The position numbers were made by a program, and so were the translations under genes. Below, one piece after another: positions 55,304-64,000 of a stretch of DNA of 64,000 nt. How positions within the stretch are numbered: position 1 is the stretch's first letter; each line of letters begins with the position of its first letter. The stretch is from Ascidiimonas sp046199005 (GTDB lineage Bacteria > Bacteroidota > Bacteroidia > Flavobacteriales > Flavobacteriaceae). The notes beneath the pieces are model-generated. The model was not told the origin of the DNA, did not search any database, and worked only from the letters and a program-made list of their open reading frames with translations. The DNA lies in contig CP176050.1 of the NCBI GenBank assembly GCA_046199005.1, positions 3,782,001 through 3,846,000 of the forward strand, given 5' to 3'.

Positions 55304-56560
55304 TTAAGTATCTGACATTGCAATGGATTTTGCAGCAATAAAAGCACCTGTCCAGGCATTTTGAAAATTGAATCCGCCGGTCACCGCATCTACATTAATG
55401 ACCTCACCCGCAAAATAAAGCTTTAAGTGCTTTTTACTCTCGAAGGTTCGAAAATCTATTTCATTTAAGGATACACCACCTGCTGTAACGAACTCTTCTT
55501 TGAAAGTGCTTTTACCCTGAATGTGAAAAATACTTCGCGTAAGTACTTCGGCAAGGCGTTTATGATCATCATTTGACAGATCTGCCCATTTTTTTCCGGT
55601 ATCGAGATTACAAAAATCTAAAAACGAAAGCCACAATCTTTTTGGAAGCTCGAAAACCTTGCTGTTGCCAACAGCTTTTTTACTCATTCCTTTCCGGGAT
55701 TCCTGTAATTTGAATAAACAAGTTTCAAAAGACAACTCAGGCAGCCAGTTTACTTCAATTCTAAATTGATAATTACAATTGGCCAATTCCCTTGCTCCCC
55801 AGGCAGATAATTTAAGTATTGCAGGGCCACTCATCCCCCAGTGCGTTATCAACAGTGGGCCTTCCGCTATAAAATGCTGCTTAGATTTTGCACTTTTCTT
55901 TGTAGAAGATACGATTCTTATAGATGCATGGGAGCTAACGCCTTCCAATCCTTTAATGCGTTCATCCTTACAATTGAAGGTGAACAGAGAGGGAACTGGA
56001 GGTACAATTGTATGCCCTAATTGTTGTAACAAATTCCAGATTTTTGGATTGCTTCCGGTGCACACTACCAATTTATCGCAGCGTAAAATGCTAATAGCAC
56101 TTTCGATCTTCCAGCATCCTTCTTCTTTTTTGAAATCCTTTACCGAAAATCCAGTGTATATTTTTATCCCCAGCTTATCAGCTTCTTTTGTGAAGCAATC
56201 AACGATAGTCTGTGAAGAATCGGTTACCGGAAACATTCGGCCGTCTTCTTCTATTTTTAACGCTACACCTCTTTTTTCAAAAAAATCGATTGTATCGCCT
56301 GTGCAAAAAGTATGAAACGGACCTCTTAGTTCTTTTTCACCCCGAGGATAATTTTTGATAAGTTCATTAGGTACAAACTCTGCATGCGTCACATTACAGC
56401 GACCACCACCAGAAATCCGTACCTTGGTCAATACTTCCTTTCCTCGCTCCAGAATTACAATTCGGTAATCAGGTCTTTCATTGGCTAGATTGATCGCAGT
56501 AAAGAAGCCTGCTGCTCCTCCACCTATAATCACTACATCAAAATCGATGGTTTTGTTCAT
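55304..56560 (-). CDS. BaiN/HI0933-family flavoprotein
   Basis: 418 residues. FAD loop VVIIGGGAAGFFTAINLANE, the family motif VRISGGGRCNVTHAE, THWGMSGPAILKLSAWGAR and the end VINVDAVTGGFNFQNAWTGAFIA. The family is annotated aminoacetone oxidase/NAD(P)-FAD oxidoreductase; physiological roles are poorly settled. Its start shares one base with the adenosine deaminase stop. Confidence 0.9.
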   Translation of the reverse strand: MNKTIDFDVVIIGGGAAGFFTAINLANERPDYRIVILERGKEVLTKVRISGGGRCNVTHAEFVPNELIKNYPRGEKELRGPFHTFCTGDTIDFFEKRGVALKIEEDGRMFPVTDSSQTIVDCFTKEADKLGIKIYTGFSVKDFKKEEGCWKIESAISILRCDKLVVCTGSNPKIWNLLQQLGHTIVPPVPSLFTFNCKDERIKGLEGVSSHASIRIVSSTKKSAKSKQHFIAEGPLLITHWGMSGPAILKLSAWGARELANCNYQFRIEVNWLPELSFETCLFKLQESRKGMSKKAVGNSKVFELPKRLWLSFLDFCNLDTGKKWADLSNDDHKRLAEVLTRSIFHIQGKSTFKEEFVTAGGVSLNEIDFRTFESKKHLKLYFAGEVINVDAVTGGFNFQNAWTGAFIAAKSIAMSDT

Positions 56561-57579
56561 TACCTAGCATTGTAATTTTCATACCAATCTTCGAGTTCCT
56601 TAAGTTTAGCAAGCTTGGTATCTTCTTCTAATAAAGAATATAGAAAAGAATTCTTGGCAAGCATCACTAATTCCTGTTCTGTAAGATGTAATGCGTTTTG
56701 AACTGCTTTATAATTTTCATTCAAGTAGCCGCCAAAATACGCCGGGTCATCAGAATTGATCGTAACCGGAATTTGTGCTTCCATTAAATTTCTCAACGGA
56801 TGGTTTTTCATTTCATCTACTACTTTTAGAGCAGTGTTGGAAAGTGGGCATACGGTAAGTGCAATTTTCTCGTTTGCCAACCTTTTGACCAGTTCCTTGT
56901 CGTGAAGACAATTATTTCCATGATCGATACGCTTGATCTTCAAAATATCAAGAGCTTCCCAAATGTAGCTTGCAGGCCCCTCTTCTCCTGCATGTGCCAG
57001 CGAGATAAAACCTTCCTTTCTGGAAGCTTCAAAAACTTTCTCGAATTTAGAGGGGGGATTTCCTTTTTCAGATGAATCCAGACCTACCGCTTTAATCAAA
57101 GATTTATAGGGTAAAGATTCTTTCAGGGTGGCAAATGCTTCCTCCTCACTTAAGTGCCTCAGATAGCTCATGATAAGCTCGGTACTAATATCCCATTTCT
57201 CCCCTGCTTCTTCCCTAGCCCTTTGAATACCATTAATTACCGTTTCAAAGGCGACCCCTCTTTGTGTATGTGTCTGAGGATCAAACATGATCTCAGCATG
57301 AGTGATGCGCTCTTCTTTACATTTTTGAAGGTAGGCATAGGTAAGTTCATAAAAGTCTTGCTCTTTGAGCAGTACTCCGGCACCTGCATAATAAATATCC
57401 AAAAAGTCTTGAAGACAGGTGAATTTATAAGCTTCTCTGACTTCCTGAATAGTTTGGTACGGAATGGCAATCTGGTTTCTGGTAGCTATACGGAACATTA
57501 ACTCCGGTTCAAAACTCCCTTCAATATGAAGATGCAATTCTGCCTTTGGCATTGCATCTATGAATGCGTTGTAATTCAT
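56560..57579 (-). CDS. add: Adenosine deaminase
   Basis: 339 residues from the ATG at 57579 (MNYNAFIDAMPKAELHLHIEG). An upstream in-frame ATG at 57609 adds ten residues and is less likely. Zn2+ ligands and catalytic groups: HLHIEG, SLAHAGEEGPASYIWEAL with catalytic Glu, RIDHGNNC and TINSDDPAYFGGYL. It converts adenosine to inosine. The sequence could also fit the adenine deaminase subgroup; substrate choice is not resolved by these motifs. Confidence 0.9.
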   Translation of the reverse strand: MNYNAFIDAMPKAELHLHIEGSFEPELMFRIATRNQIAIPYQTIQEVREAYKFTCLQDFLDIYYAGAGVLLKEQDFYELTYAYLQKCKEERITHAEIMFDPQTHTQRGVAFETVINGIQRAREEAGEKWDISTELIMSYLRHLSEEEAFATLKESLPYKSLIKAVGLDSSEKGNPPSKFEKVFEASRKEGFISLAHAGEEGPASYIWEALDILKIKRIDHGNNCLHDKELVKRLANEKIALTVCPLSNTALKVVDEMKNHPLRNLMEAQIPVTINSDDPAYFGGYLNENYKAVQNALHLTEQELVMLAKNSFLYSLLEEDTKLAKLKELEDWYENYNAR

Positions 57580-57614
57580 GGTTGCTCTCTCTTTTATTGG
57601 CACCGCCAAAAGGT

Positions 57615-57637
57615 CTAATACCCTGAGGTAGTTTACT
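57615..57637. repeat. Internally deleted copy of the 391-470 REP-like element
   Basis: The sequence ctaataccctgaggtagttt plus act equals the two outer ends of the 80-bp element at 391-470, reverse-complemented and joined. The middle (about 55 bp) is missing. The stop codon of the GDPD gene (57633-57635) lies inside it. Confidence 0.45.
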
Positions 57638-58394
57638 TAGTTGCTCGATCTGGGAAATTGGTGAAAACACCGTCTACGCCTAGCGATCTAAGCCTTGATA
57701 TTTCTTCTTCTTCATTTACTGTCCACGTATATACTTTAAAGCCTTTCTCATGTATTTTGAGAAGGTTTTGACTGGATATGTTTTTGAAATAAGGGTTGAT
57801 AGCTACAGCATTCAATTCTTCTGCCACAGGAATCGCGTCTAACGGATCTTCTTCCGTTAATACAGCGATCGCAATCTGGTTATCTAAAGACCGGTACTTT
57901 CGCAATTCTTCCCATTTGAAACTGGAAATGATAAAGTCTTCCTTTTTCCAACCCTTTTTGTCTATATAATAATCAATAATGTGATATACCTTCTCTGCGG
58001 TTTCACTTCCTTTTAATTCTATGTTAAGTTTGCACTTGGCATCGATACGTTTTAGTACGTCCTGCAATAACGGAATGCGATGTCCTCCTTCTAATGTCAA
58101 ATTAGCTATTTCTACGAAGTTCATTTCTTCAATAGCACCTGTGCCGTTGGTTAATCTATCTACTTCATCATCGTGAAACACCACGATCTCTCCGCTCTTT
58201 ATTTTGAACACATCGATTTCGATAGCATCAACATCTAGCTCTAATGCTTTTTCTACAGATGCAAGGGTGTTTTCAGTTTCATAACCCATTGCGCCGCGGT
58301 GACCTATTATAATCATCTCTTGTTTGGTTTTAGTGCAGGCTAGTGAACAAGCCACTAAAAGTGCAATACCTGCAAATACTAAAGAATATTTCAT
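57633..58394 (-). CDS. Glycerophosphodiester phosphodiesterase, exported
   Basis: 253 residues from the ATG at 58394, which begins a signal peptide with a lipobox-like end (MKYSLVFAGIALLVACSLAC). The longer frame to 58550 adds 52 residues before the signal and is rejected. GDPD motifs: IIGHRGAMGYETENTLASV, DAIEIDVFKIKSGEIVVFHDDEVDRLTNGTG and VYTWTVNEEEEISRLRSLGVDGVFTNFPD. It cleaves glycerophosphodiesters to glycerol 3-phosphate in the periplasm. Confidence 0.93.
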   Translation of the reverse strand: MKYSLVFAGIALLVACSLACTKTKQEMIIIGHRGAMGYETENTLASVEKALELDVDAIEIDVFKIKSGEIVVFHDDEVDRLTNGTGAIEEMNFVEIANLTLEGGHRIPLLQDVLKRIDAKCKLNIELKGSETAEKVYHIIDYYIDKKGWKKEDFIISSFKWEELRKYRSLDNQIAIAVLTEEDPLDAIPVAEELNAVAINPYFKNISSQNLLKIHEKGFKVYTWTVNEEEEISRLRSLGVDGVFTNFPDRATK

Positions 58395-58556
58395 GGTTCT
58401 TGTTTCTGCATCCTTTTGGAAGTCAAAAATACAATTCCCTGAATAAAAGTCAGAAAGTTTTGGGATAAGTTCATACAATCCGAGATATTGACATACCTGC
58501 CTGATTCTTAAAAATTTTTCTAACTTAGAGTTACTAACCAACAAATACATCTTAAA

Positions 58557-58628
58557 ATGTTTACAAAAGCTAATTTAATAGCCACATTTGCGGCTTTTAT
58601 CGTTCTAGTTTATAAAAAATTCTCTTAG
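58557..58628 (+). CDS. Possible 23-residue membrane peptide with its own terminator
   Basis: ATG to TAG reading MFTKANLIATFAAFIVLV then YKKFS. One hydrophobic helix with basic ends, isolated on the plus strand between two minus-strand genes, and ending 16 bp before a strong terminator. It is either a real micro-membrane peptide or the N-terminal remnant of a longer membrane protein, whose first helices often look like this. No clear promoter was found. Translation is not proven. Confidence 0.4.
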   Translation: MFTKANLIATFAAFIVLVYKKFS

Positions 58629-58644
58629 AAATTTTCGAGATGTG

Positions 58645-58680
58645 AAAAGGCTTTCTTTGTTTTAAAGAAAGCCTTTTTTT
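58645..58680 (+). terminator. Strong intrinsic terminator
   Basis: 14-bp perfect stem (58645-58658 with 58664-58677), loop GTTTT, T-run to 58680. It is oriented best for plus-strand transcription, which here means the micro-ORF at 58557. On the minus strand it would follow the GH13 gene ending at 58697 with a poorer T-run, and may serve it too. Confidence 0.88.
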
Positions 58681-58696
58681 TCATATGTGTATCTTC

Positions 58697-60583
58697 CTAT
58701 TTCAATTCTAAAATAAAAGACTCCAGCGGTTTGATATCTATTCGAGCTACTCCTTTTCCTTCAGTTAGTTCTAAACTAGTCTCATACGTATTGTAAAGTT
58801 GATCTTTTAAAGTATACGTACCATCTTTGAGCTCCCATTTCTTAATGAGACTTTCAGGAAGCTGTAATTCAAAACCAAAAGTATCTGTCGGATGGAAATT
58901 TGAAATAATCACCAACTTCTGATTTTCAGAAGATCTCGTGAAAGAATACACATGGTGATTGTACCATTCTGTATGTTCTCTGTTGTAGGAATGAATTTCT
59001 TCAAAATCGCCCATCAGTGCTTCACTCTCTATGGTAAAATTCAATAAGCGCTTGTAAAAATCGCGAAGGCTTTTTTCCTCTTCAGAGAGTTGACCACCGT
59101 CAAACTTCTTCTGATTTACCCAGCGCTGCAAATGGGGAACTCCCACATAATCAAAAATAGAGGTTCGGGTAGGGGCTCCAAAGCCAGCGTTCTCAGCACC
59201 GGGCTCTCCCACTTCTTGTCCAAAATAGATCATGGTTGGTGAAGTACTTATGGTCGCCGAAACCACCATTGCTGGTTTTGCCTTCTCAGCATCTCCGGCA
59301 AAATCTGGGCTGGCAATGCGCTGTTCATCATGATTTTCAAGAAAATGTAACATGTGGTGTTCGATATCTGCCAACCCGTGTTGGATTCCCGAAATATAAT
59401 CTGTCATCCCTTTTCCCTGCATGATGTGCTTGATCGTATCGTATAATTCTACTTTGTCGTAGAGATAATCCATCTTTCCATAGTGGATGTAATCACGGTA
59501 AAGGGAAGGATTGTAAACCTCTGCTAATAAAAAGGCGTCAGGGTTTTTCATTTTAATAGAAGAATTCATATAGCTCCAGAATTCTACAGGTACCATTTCG
59601 GCCATATCAAACCGGAAACCATCCACACCCATACTCGTCCAATACAAAGCAATATCCCTGAATTTCTTCCACGAATCAGGAACATCTTTATCTTTCCAGA
59701 ATTCATAATGAGCTTTGAAATCTTTCATGTTAAAATCTTCCGGTAACGAATCAAATTGTTTAACTCCCTCGGGAGTAACTCCATAGTTAATTTTGACCGT
59801 TTCGTACCAATCATTCATGTCGGGCTGGGAGGCTCTTGATCCGTTCCCGGTCCATTTAGAAGGAACTTCACTGAACTTTCCATCGGCCAAAGCATTCGAC
59901 TCTCCTCCTAAAGGTTTATATCCGTTTCTCCATTCAGGTACTTTAAATGATTCATCAGGATTGTAATAAAAATTATTATCCCGGGCATATACGACACTAG
60001 TATCATCATTAGCTCCAAAATCACTTACGCCTTGCGGATTCGTTTTTCCTTCATAATTACGCGCCACATGATTAGGTACAATGTCTATGATCACTTTTAA
60101 ACCTGCTTTATGGGAACGTTCTATAAGCGCTTTGAACTCTTCCAGTCGGTTCTCTGGATTGTCTGCCAGATCGGGATTTACATTGTAATAATCTTTCACT
60201 GCGTAGGGTGATCCTGCCCTGCCTTTTACGACATCGGGATCGTCATTGGAGATTCCGATCGCAGTATAATCGTTGATCACTGCATGGTGAGGCACACCGG
60301 TATACCAAATATGTGTAACCCCCAGCTCTTTGATCTCTTGTAATGCTTTATCTGTAAAATCACTAAACTTTCCAACGCCGTTCTCCTCTATTGTACCCCA
60401 GGGTTTATTCGTCGTATTAGTATTTCCAAAAAGGCGTGTAAAAACCTGATAGACAACTTCTTTTTTGTTTTTTACTATGGTTTGGGTGTCAGTCATAGGT
60501 GTAATTTCTTTCGATTTTTTATCATCGTTGCAGCTAAAAAGTACAACAGCTATAAAAAGAATTCTTACTAGTGATGTTTTCAT
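58697..60583 (-). CDS. GH13 alpha-amylase-type lipoprotein
   Basis: 628 residues. Lipoprotein signal (Cys18 in LFSC). GH13 regions: I VIIDIVPNHV, II GFRFDMAEMV (nucleophile Asp), III LLAEVYNP (acid/base Glu), IV FLENHDEQR (third Asp). A C-terminal beta domain follows from about 530. It acts on starch-like alpha-1,4 glucan at the cell surface or in the periplasm. It is 3 bp after the next GH13 gene, the third member of a maltodextrin operon. Confidence 0.93.
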   Translation of the reverse strand: MKTSLVRILFIAVVLFSCNDDKKSKEITPMTDTQTIVKNKKEVVYQVFTRLFGNTNTTNKPWGTIEENGVGKFSDFTDKALQEIKELGVTHIWYTGVPHHAVINDYTAIGISNDDPDVVKGRAGSPYAVKDYYNVNPDLADNPENRLEEFKALIERSHKAGLKVIIDIVPNHVARNYEGKTNPQGVSDFGANDDTSVVYARDNNFYYNPDESFKVPEWRNGYKPLGGESNALADGKFSEVPSKWTGNGSRASQPDMNDWYETVKINYGVTPEGVKQFDSLPEDFNMKDFKAHYEFWKDKDVPDSWKKFRDIALYWTSMGVDGFRFDMAEMVPVEFWSYMNSSIKMKNPDAFLLAEVYNPSLYRDYIHYGKMDYLYDKVELYDTIKHIMQGKGMTDYISGIQHGLADIEHHMLHFLENHDEQRIASPDFAGDAEKAKPAMVVSATISTSPTMIYFGQEVGEPGAENAGFGAPTRTSIFDYVGVPHLQRWVNQKKFDGGQLSEEEKSLRDFYKRLLNFTIESEALMGDFEEIHSYNREHTEWYNHHVYSFTRSSENQKLVIISNFHPTDTFGFELQLPESLIKKWELKDGTYTLKDQLYNTYETSLELTEGKGVARIDIKPLESFILELK

Positions 60584-60586
60584 GGA

Positions 60587-62875
60587 TTAATTGGTTATTA
60601 TGCTATAGTCATCCGGAAGGGTCTGATAGGTTTTACCTTTAAATTCGAAATCAAAAGTCTCATCAGAGGTATTAAATATCACCACTACCTCCGCGTTGAA
60701 ATATTTTCTTTTCAATATTAAAATATTCTCGGCTGCGCTTAAAACCTCCGTAGTCCCATAGAGCAATGCCATATTGTTTCGTCTCATTTTAACGAGTACA
60801 GAGACATTGGTTCGCAAAGCCGCTTCTTTTGCTGCCAGATCTTCAAATTTCATCATTCGTCTGTTATCCGGATCATTACCTCCTGGTGAGCCAAATTCAT
60901 CACCGTAGTAGATGCAGGGAACCCCAGGAATGGTTAAATTAAAAGCATGCAGCATTTCAAGTTTTTTATAGGCAGTTGAATCGGATATTATGATATCTCG
61001 CGTCCATCCTGCAACCTTTGCGTCTTCTTCAAATTTCACATCACCGGAAGCGTAACTTATAAAACGGGCTCTATCTTGATTTCCTGTAATATTCCCCATA
61101 AGATGATTGGATCCGTAATACGCGATTCCCTGATTCAATGCATTAGCCAGCGGCCTAAAACTGCTGTCATCTTTAGCAAATGCATTTACTGAAGCATCAT
61201 ATAAATTAAAATCGAATTGAGCATCTAACATTCCTGTATTTATATAGCTTCGAATGAGTTCATAACCTCCGTAGGTCTCTCCAATCTGGTATACCGGACG
61301 ATCTACCCGACTCCGTACTTTTTTAGTAAGTTTTCTCCAGAAAACCTCTGGAATATGTTTAGTAGCATCATGTCTGAAACCGTCTAATTCGTAACTGGTG
61401 ACCCAAAACGCTGCGGAATCTGTCATTTTTTCATATACTTCGGGCTTTTCAAGATCCAGTGTAGGAAGAAAGGTGTCAAACCAGGTTGTAAGCCTGTGGT
61501 CATCCCATCGTTCAGTATTAAGGGTGCCGTCTGGCAGATATAAGGAGGTAGCCCAATCTGGATGCTCTTTATATAAGGGATGTTCTTCGTGTACATGATT
61601 CGCTACATAGTCAAGAATTACATTCATTTCTTTTTCATGCGCCTTATCGATAAGTTCTTTGAGAACTGCCTCATTACCAAAACGATCATCAATTTTAGTA
61701 TTACTTATGGGCCAGTAACCATGATATCCTGAAAATCTGGTATAGGGTTCCTTCCATAATCCATAAGCACCTTCCGGATTCTGAGTGATCGGAGATAACC
61801 AAATCGTATTTATTCCCAAATTATCGAAATATCCATCTTCAATTTTAGCAATTACCCCTTGCAGATCACCGCCAAAATAATTAGCGATCGGTAAAATAGA
61901 ATCACTGTCTACCTTTCTGGTATTGGTAGGATCTCCATCGACAAAACGATCAACCATAAGAAAATACATGACCTGCGTATGAAAATCGGTTCTCGTTAAC
62001 AATGCAGGATCTTCAATTATCTTACCATTCTGTAATGGGATTAAAAGATCATTGGCTCTTCCTGGTTTCCCGTAGGCATATACTTTTACATGTGATCTTC
62101 CAGACCTACCGGTTTCTGGTAAGCTTATGGTAATCAGAGAATCTGATTTTTGTATAAATTGATCTTCAATTAGCTGATTATCGAGATAGACAAAGATCTT
62201 CTCAAGAGGTTTGTCATTGACTATGGTAAACGACTCTTGCTTGTTCTCTTGGGTTGTAATCATAGGAGCAGCCTCTTCACTGCCAATGTATAAAACGGAA
62301 TTCTGACCTCCCATACCATTACTGAGTAGCTCTGGATTGTCAGGATCATTGGTTTCTTTCCCATCAATTACAAAAAGATACGGATGCGTCCCTGGCGTCA
62401 GATTCACTTCATATTCCCAAACACCTTCGTTAAAAGTCATGACAGATCGCTCAGGAGTCCATCCGTTGAACTGACTCTTGATCATAACCGATTGATGAGA
62501 ATGTGTCGGATCTTTCAGCAAAAAACGCACCTTTTCAGCATTACTTTTAAAAACAGGAATATCATTGGGAATGCCTTTGGTCCACACTCGCAGATTGCTT
62601 ATCCAACCCATCTGATCGGTAGGAAATAATTTGATACTTTTTTTATCTGATGAGATCTTTAATTCGTAATCTTTATTTTCAGATACGGAATCTACGATAA
62701 ACGCATCGATAAAGTAATCGTCCAGAATTACTTTACCTCCGTCTACAGGTAAATAAACAGGTGTGGCAATTCCTGAAATTAATGATGATGGTTTCTCTTT
62801 CACTTCTTCTTTTTCACATGATTGAAAAAGTACCATAGCTGCGATAAAGAGACCTGTTTTTATTAAATTTTTCAT
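60587..62875 (-). CDS. GH13 enzyme with N-terminal starch-binding-type domains
   Basis: 762 residues, lipobox FQSC (Cys20). Residues 25-115 are an Ig/E-set-like strand region, 115-200 a CBM48-like module (SVMIKSQFNGWTPERSVMTFNEGVWEYEVNL), 205-290 a further beta domain, then the GH13 barrel: VILDYVANHVHEEHP, GFRHDATKHIPEVFW, QIGETYG, and GNITGNQDRARF as region IV (NQD where NHD is usual). It probably degrades branched or cyclic maltodextrin. It lies 2 bp downstream of the neopullulanase-like gene. Confidence 0.9.
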   Translation of the reverse strand: MKNLIKTGLFIAAMVLFQSCEKEEVKEKPSSLISGIATPVYLPVDGGKVILDDYFIDAFIVDSVSENKDYELKISSDKKSIKLFPTDQMGWISNLRVWTKGIPNDIPVFKSNAEKVRFLLKDPTHSHQSVMIKSQFNGWTPERSVMTFNEGVWEYEVNLTPGTHPYLFVIDGKETNDPDNPELLSNGMGGQNSVLYIGSEEAAPMITTQENKQESFTIVNDKPLEKIFVYLDNQLIEDQFIQKSDSLITISLPETGRSGRSHVKVYAYGKPGRANDLLIPLQNGKIIEDPALLTRTDFHTQVMYFLMVDRFVDGDPTNTRKVDSDSILPIANYFGGDLQGVIAKIEDGYFDNLGINTIWLSPITQNPEGAYGLWKEPYTRFSGYHGYWPISNTKIDDRFGNEAVLKELIDKAHEKEMNVILDYVANHVHEEHPLYKEHPDWATSLYLPDGTLNTERWDDHRLTTWFDTFLPTLDLEKPEVYEKMTDSAAFWVTSYELDGFRHDATKHIPEVFWRKLTKKVRSRVDRPVYQIGETYGGYELIRSYINTGMLDAQFDFNLYDASVNAFAKDDSSFRPLANALNQGIAYYGSNHLMGNITGNQDRARFISYASGDVKFEEDAKVAGWTRDIIISDSTAYKKLEMLHAFNLTIPGVPCIYYGDEFGSPGGNDPDNRRMMKFEDLAAKEAALRTNVSVLVKMRRNNMALLYGTTEVLSAAENILILKRKYFNAEVVVIFNTSDETFDFEFKGKTYQTLPDDYSIITN

Positions 62876-62877
62876 GA

Positions 62878-64000
62878 CTAATTTATTTCTAAAATTAAAG
62901 CAGTCTTTCCTTCGATTTCCAGTGTTTTGTTAAGCTCTGTAGTTTTACCAGTGAAGATATCTTTTCCGGAAGCATTCGATGGCAGACGTTCTGCAAACCT
63001 TTTCAATGAAACAACTTGTTTTTCCGAATTGTTATTGGTAATTACCATTACCGTATCTTCATCATTGTATCTGAAATAGACATATACATTATTCTCAGGA
63101 GCGAAATGCATCGTTTTGCCAAAATGAATCACCTCAGCAGATTTTCTCCAGTTAAAGAGTTTGGAAGTGAAATCAAAATAGGCGTTCTGTTCAGCGGTTC
63201 TTCCTGCATTGGTAAATGCATCGTTTTTATCACCGTCCCACCCGCCAGGAAAATCTCTTCGAATGTCGCCATCCCCTTTTTGTTTATCACCTTTCATCCC
63301 AATTTCGCTACCGTAATAAATCTGCGGGATACCTCGTACGGTGGCTATTAATGTCATGACCAGTTTATAGTCTTTTAGATCCTGATAATGCTGATTGATA
63401 CGTTGGGTATCATGATTTTCTGCAAAGACCAGAATGTTGTTGATATCTGGATAGAGAAAATCATTCACAAAATTATCATAGATGCGAACCATACCCTTAT
63501 TCCACTCTTGTTTATTTTCTTTAAATGCTTCCTGAACAGCATCATGAAGGGTAAAATCCATTACCGATGGCAAGTAGGTGTTATAACTTTGTATTGCAGC
63601 AATCGGGCTGTCTTTCTGCCAGTAAGCTATCTGAGCCTGATCGTGCAACCATACCTCGCCTACAATAGTAAAATGAGGATATTCATCGGTGATGGCTTTC
63701 GTCCATTTAGCAATTCCTTCCTTGTCATTATAGGAATACGTATCTACCCTAAAACCATCCAAATCTGCAAATTCTATCCACCAAACAGCATTTTGAATAA
63801 GGTAGTTTAACACCAGTGGATTACTTTGATTAAGGTCTGGCATGGTACTTACAAACCAACCATTCATACATTGCTGGAAATCTTCAACAGAAGCATTCGG
63901 ATCGAATTGAGCGGTCATACGATGGTTGGTATTATCATACCCCGGAAACTGATGAATCCAATTGTAAGTTGGGAGATCCTGAATCATCCAGTGCTGAGAG
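62878..64000 (-). CDS. GH13 neopullulanase/cyclomaltodextrinase-like protein (start outside window)
   Basis: The reading frame stays open to the window edge. The ATG at 63987 is internal, because the preceding codons read SQHW and continue into MIQDLPTYNWI, a conserved barrel segment of SusA-type enzymes. Visible regions: GFRVDTYSYNDKEG (nucleophile), FTIVGEVWLHD (acid/base), FAENHDTQR (region IV), and the C-terminal beta domain to IEGKTALILEIN. About 374 residues are visible of some 600 expected. First of three clustered GH13 genes for starch/maltodextrin use. Confidence 0.88.
   Translation of the reverse strand, partial: SQHWMIQDLPTYNWIHQFPGYDNTNHRMTAQFDPNASVEDFQQCMNGWFVSTMPDLNQSNPLVLNYLIQNAVWWIEFADLDGFRVDTYSYNDKEGIAKWTKAITDEYPHFTIVGEVWLHDQAQIAYWQKDSPIAAIQSYNTYLPSVMDFTLHDAVQEAFKENKQEWNKGMVRIYDNFVNDFLYPDINNILVFAENHDTQRINQHYQDLKDYKLVMTLIATVRGIPQIYYGSEIGMKGDKQKGDGDIRRDFPGGWDGDKNDAFTNAGRTAEQNAYFDFTSKLFNWRKSAEVIHFGKTMHFAPENNVYVYFRYNDEDTVMVITNNNSEKQVVSLKRFAERLPSNASGKDIFTGKTTELNKTLEIEGKTALILEIN

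Noticed and set aside
58395..58550. 52-residue extension of the GDPD protein
   Set aside because: It would bury a clear signal peptide, so the start at 58394 is preferred.

Overview
The window is AT-rich DNA from the Bacteroidota, almost certainly a marine member of the Flavobacteriaceae. The evidence is a type IX secretion sorting domain, promoters of the TTTG / TAnnTTTG type, mevalonate-pathway GHMP enzymes, Sus-like GH13 lipoproteins, an arsenosugar cluster, and an arginine operon with an N-acylornithine carbamoyltransferase. No rRNA, CRISPR array, prophage or complete insertion sequence was seen. The species cannot be named from the sequence.

Layout. 1-8158: the end of a GHMP kinase, then a minus-strand envelope block (PpiD-like foldase, CNNM/CorC-like membrane protein, LptC, TPR protein, outer membrane barrel) ending in coaX. 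8209-9088: a tRNA-Phe gene with a strong promoter; its 3' end plus about 200 bp of flank is duplicated around a small GIY-YIG nuclease gene. 9205-12993: a large secreted MAM-like/FN3 protein with a T9SS tail. 13564-18071: a tight four-gene cassette of unknown function (small membrane protein, C2-like protein, helical protein, 31-residue-repeat beta-solenoid). 18166-22201: an Idh/MocA oxidoreductase, a sugar porter and a GH32 fructan hydrolase. 22438-28513: an arsenosugar biosynthesis operon (peroxidase-like protein, ArsS, rhodanese, two glycosyltransferases, PNP, ArsM, DUF547). 28510-32470: a convergent block of Omp85-like protein, GH113-like hydrolase, outer membrane barrel and a second DUF547 protein. 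32710-39673: an FAD oxidoreductase and an Fe-S membrane protein followed by three membrane or cytosolic glycosyltransferases. 39749-48797: the arginine operon (GNAT, argG, argC, proC, argD, argF', argB, argE, argH), preceded by a 29-codon leader peptide ending Arg-Arg-Arg-Pro-stop. 48815-53712: pseudouridine synthase, nitrilase, UbiA prenyltransferase, mevalonate kinase and diphosphomevalonate decarboxylase. 53812-58394: membrane protein, TspO, BaiN-like flavoprotein, adenosine deaminase and GDPD. 58697-64000: three GH13 alpha-glucan enzymes of a starch/maltodextrin locus, the last cut by the window edge.

The observations most worth follow-up are: (1) the tRNA-Phe / GIY-YIG duplication, in which the copied T-loop is replaced by a perfect hairpin; (2) the arginine leader peptide, which predicts ribosome-mediated attenuation of an operon that also carries proC; (3) the uncharacterised four-gene beta-solenoid cassette; (4) an alanine at the specificity position of the ornithine carbamoyltransferase, which points to succinylated intermediates; and (5) an 80-bp REP-like element with an internally deleted copy elsewhere in the window.
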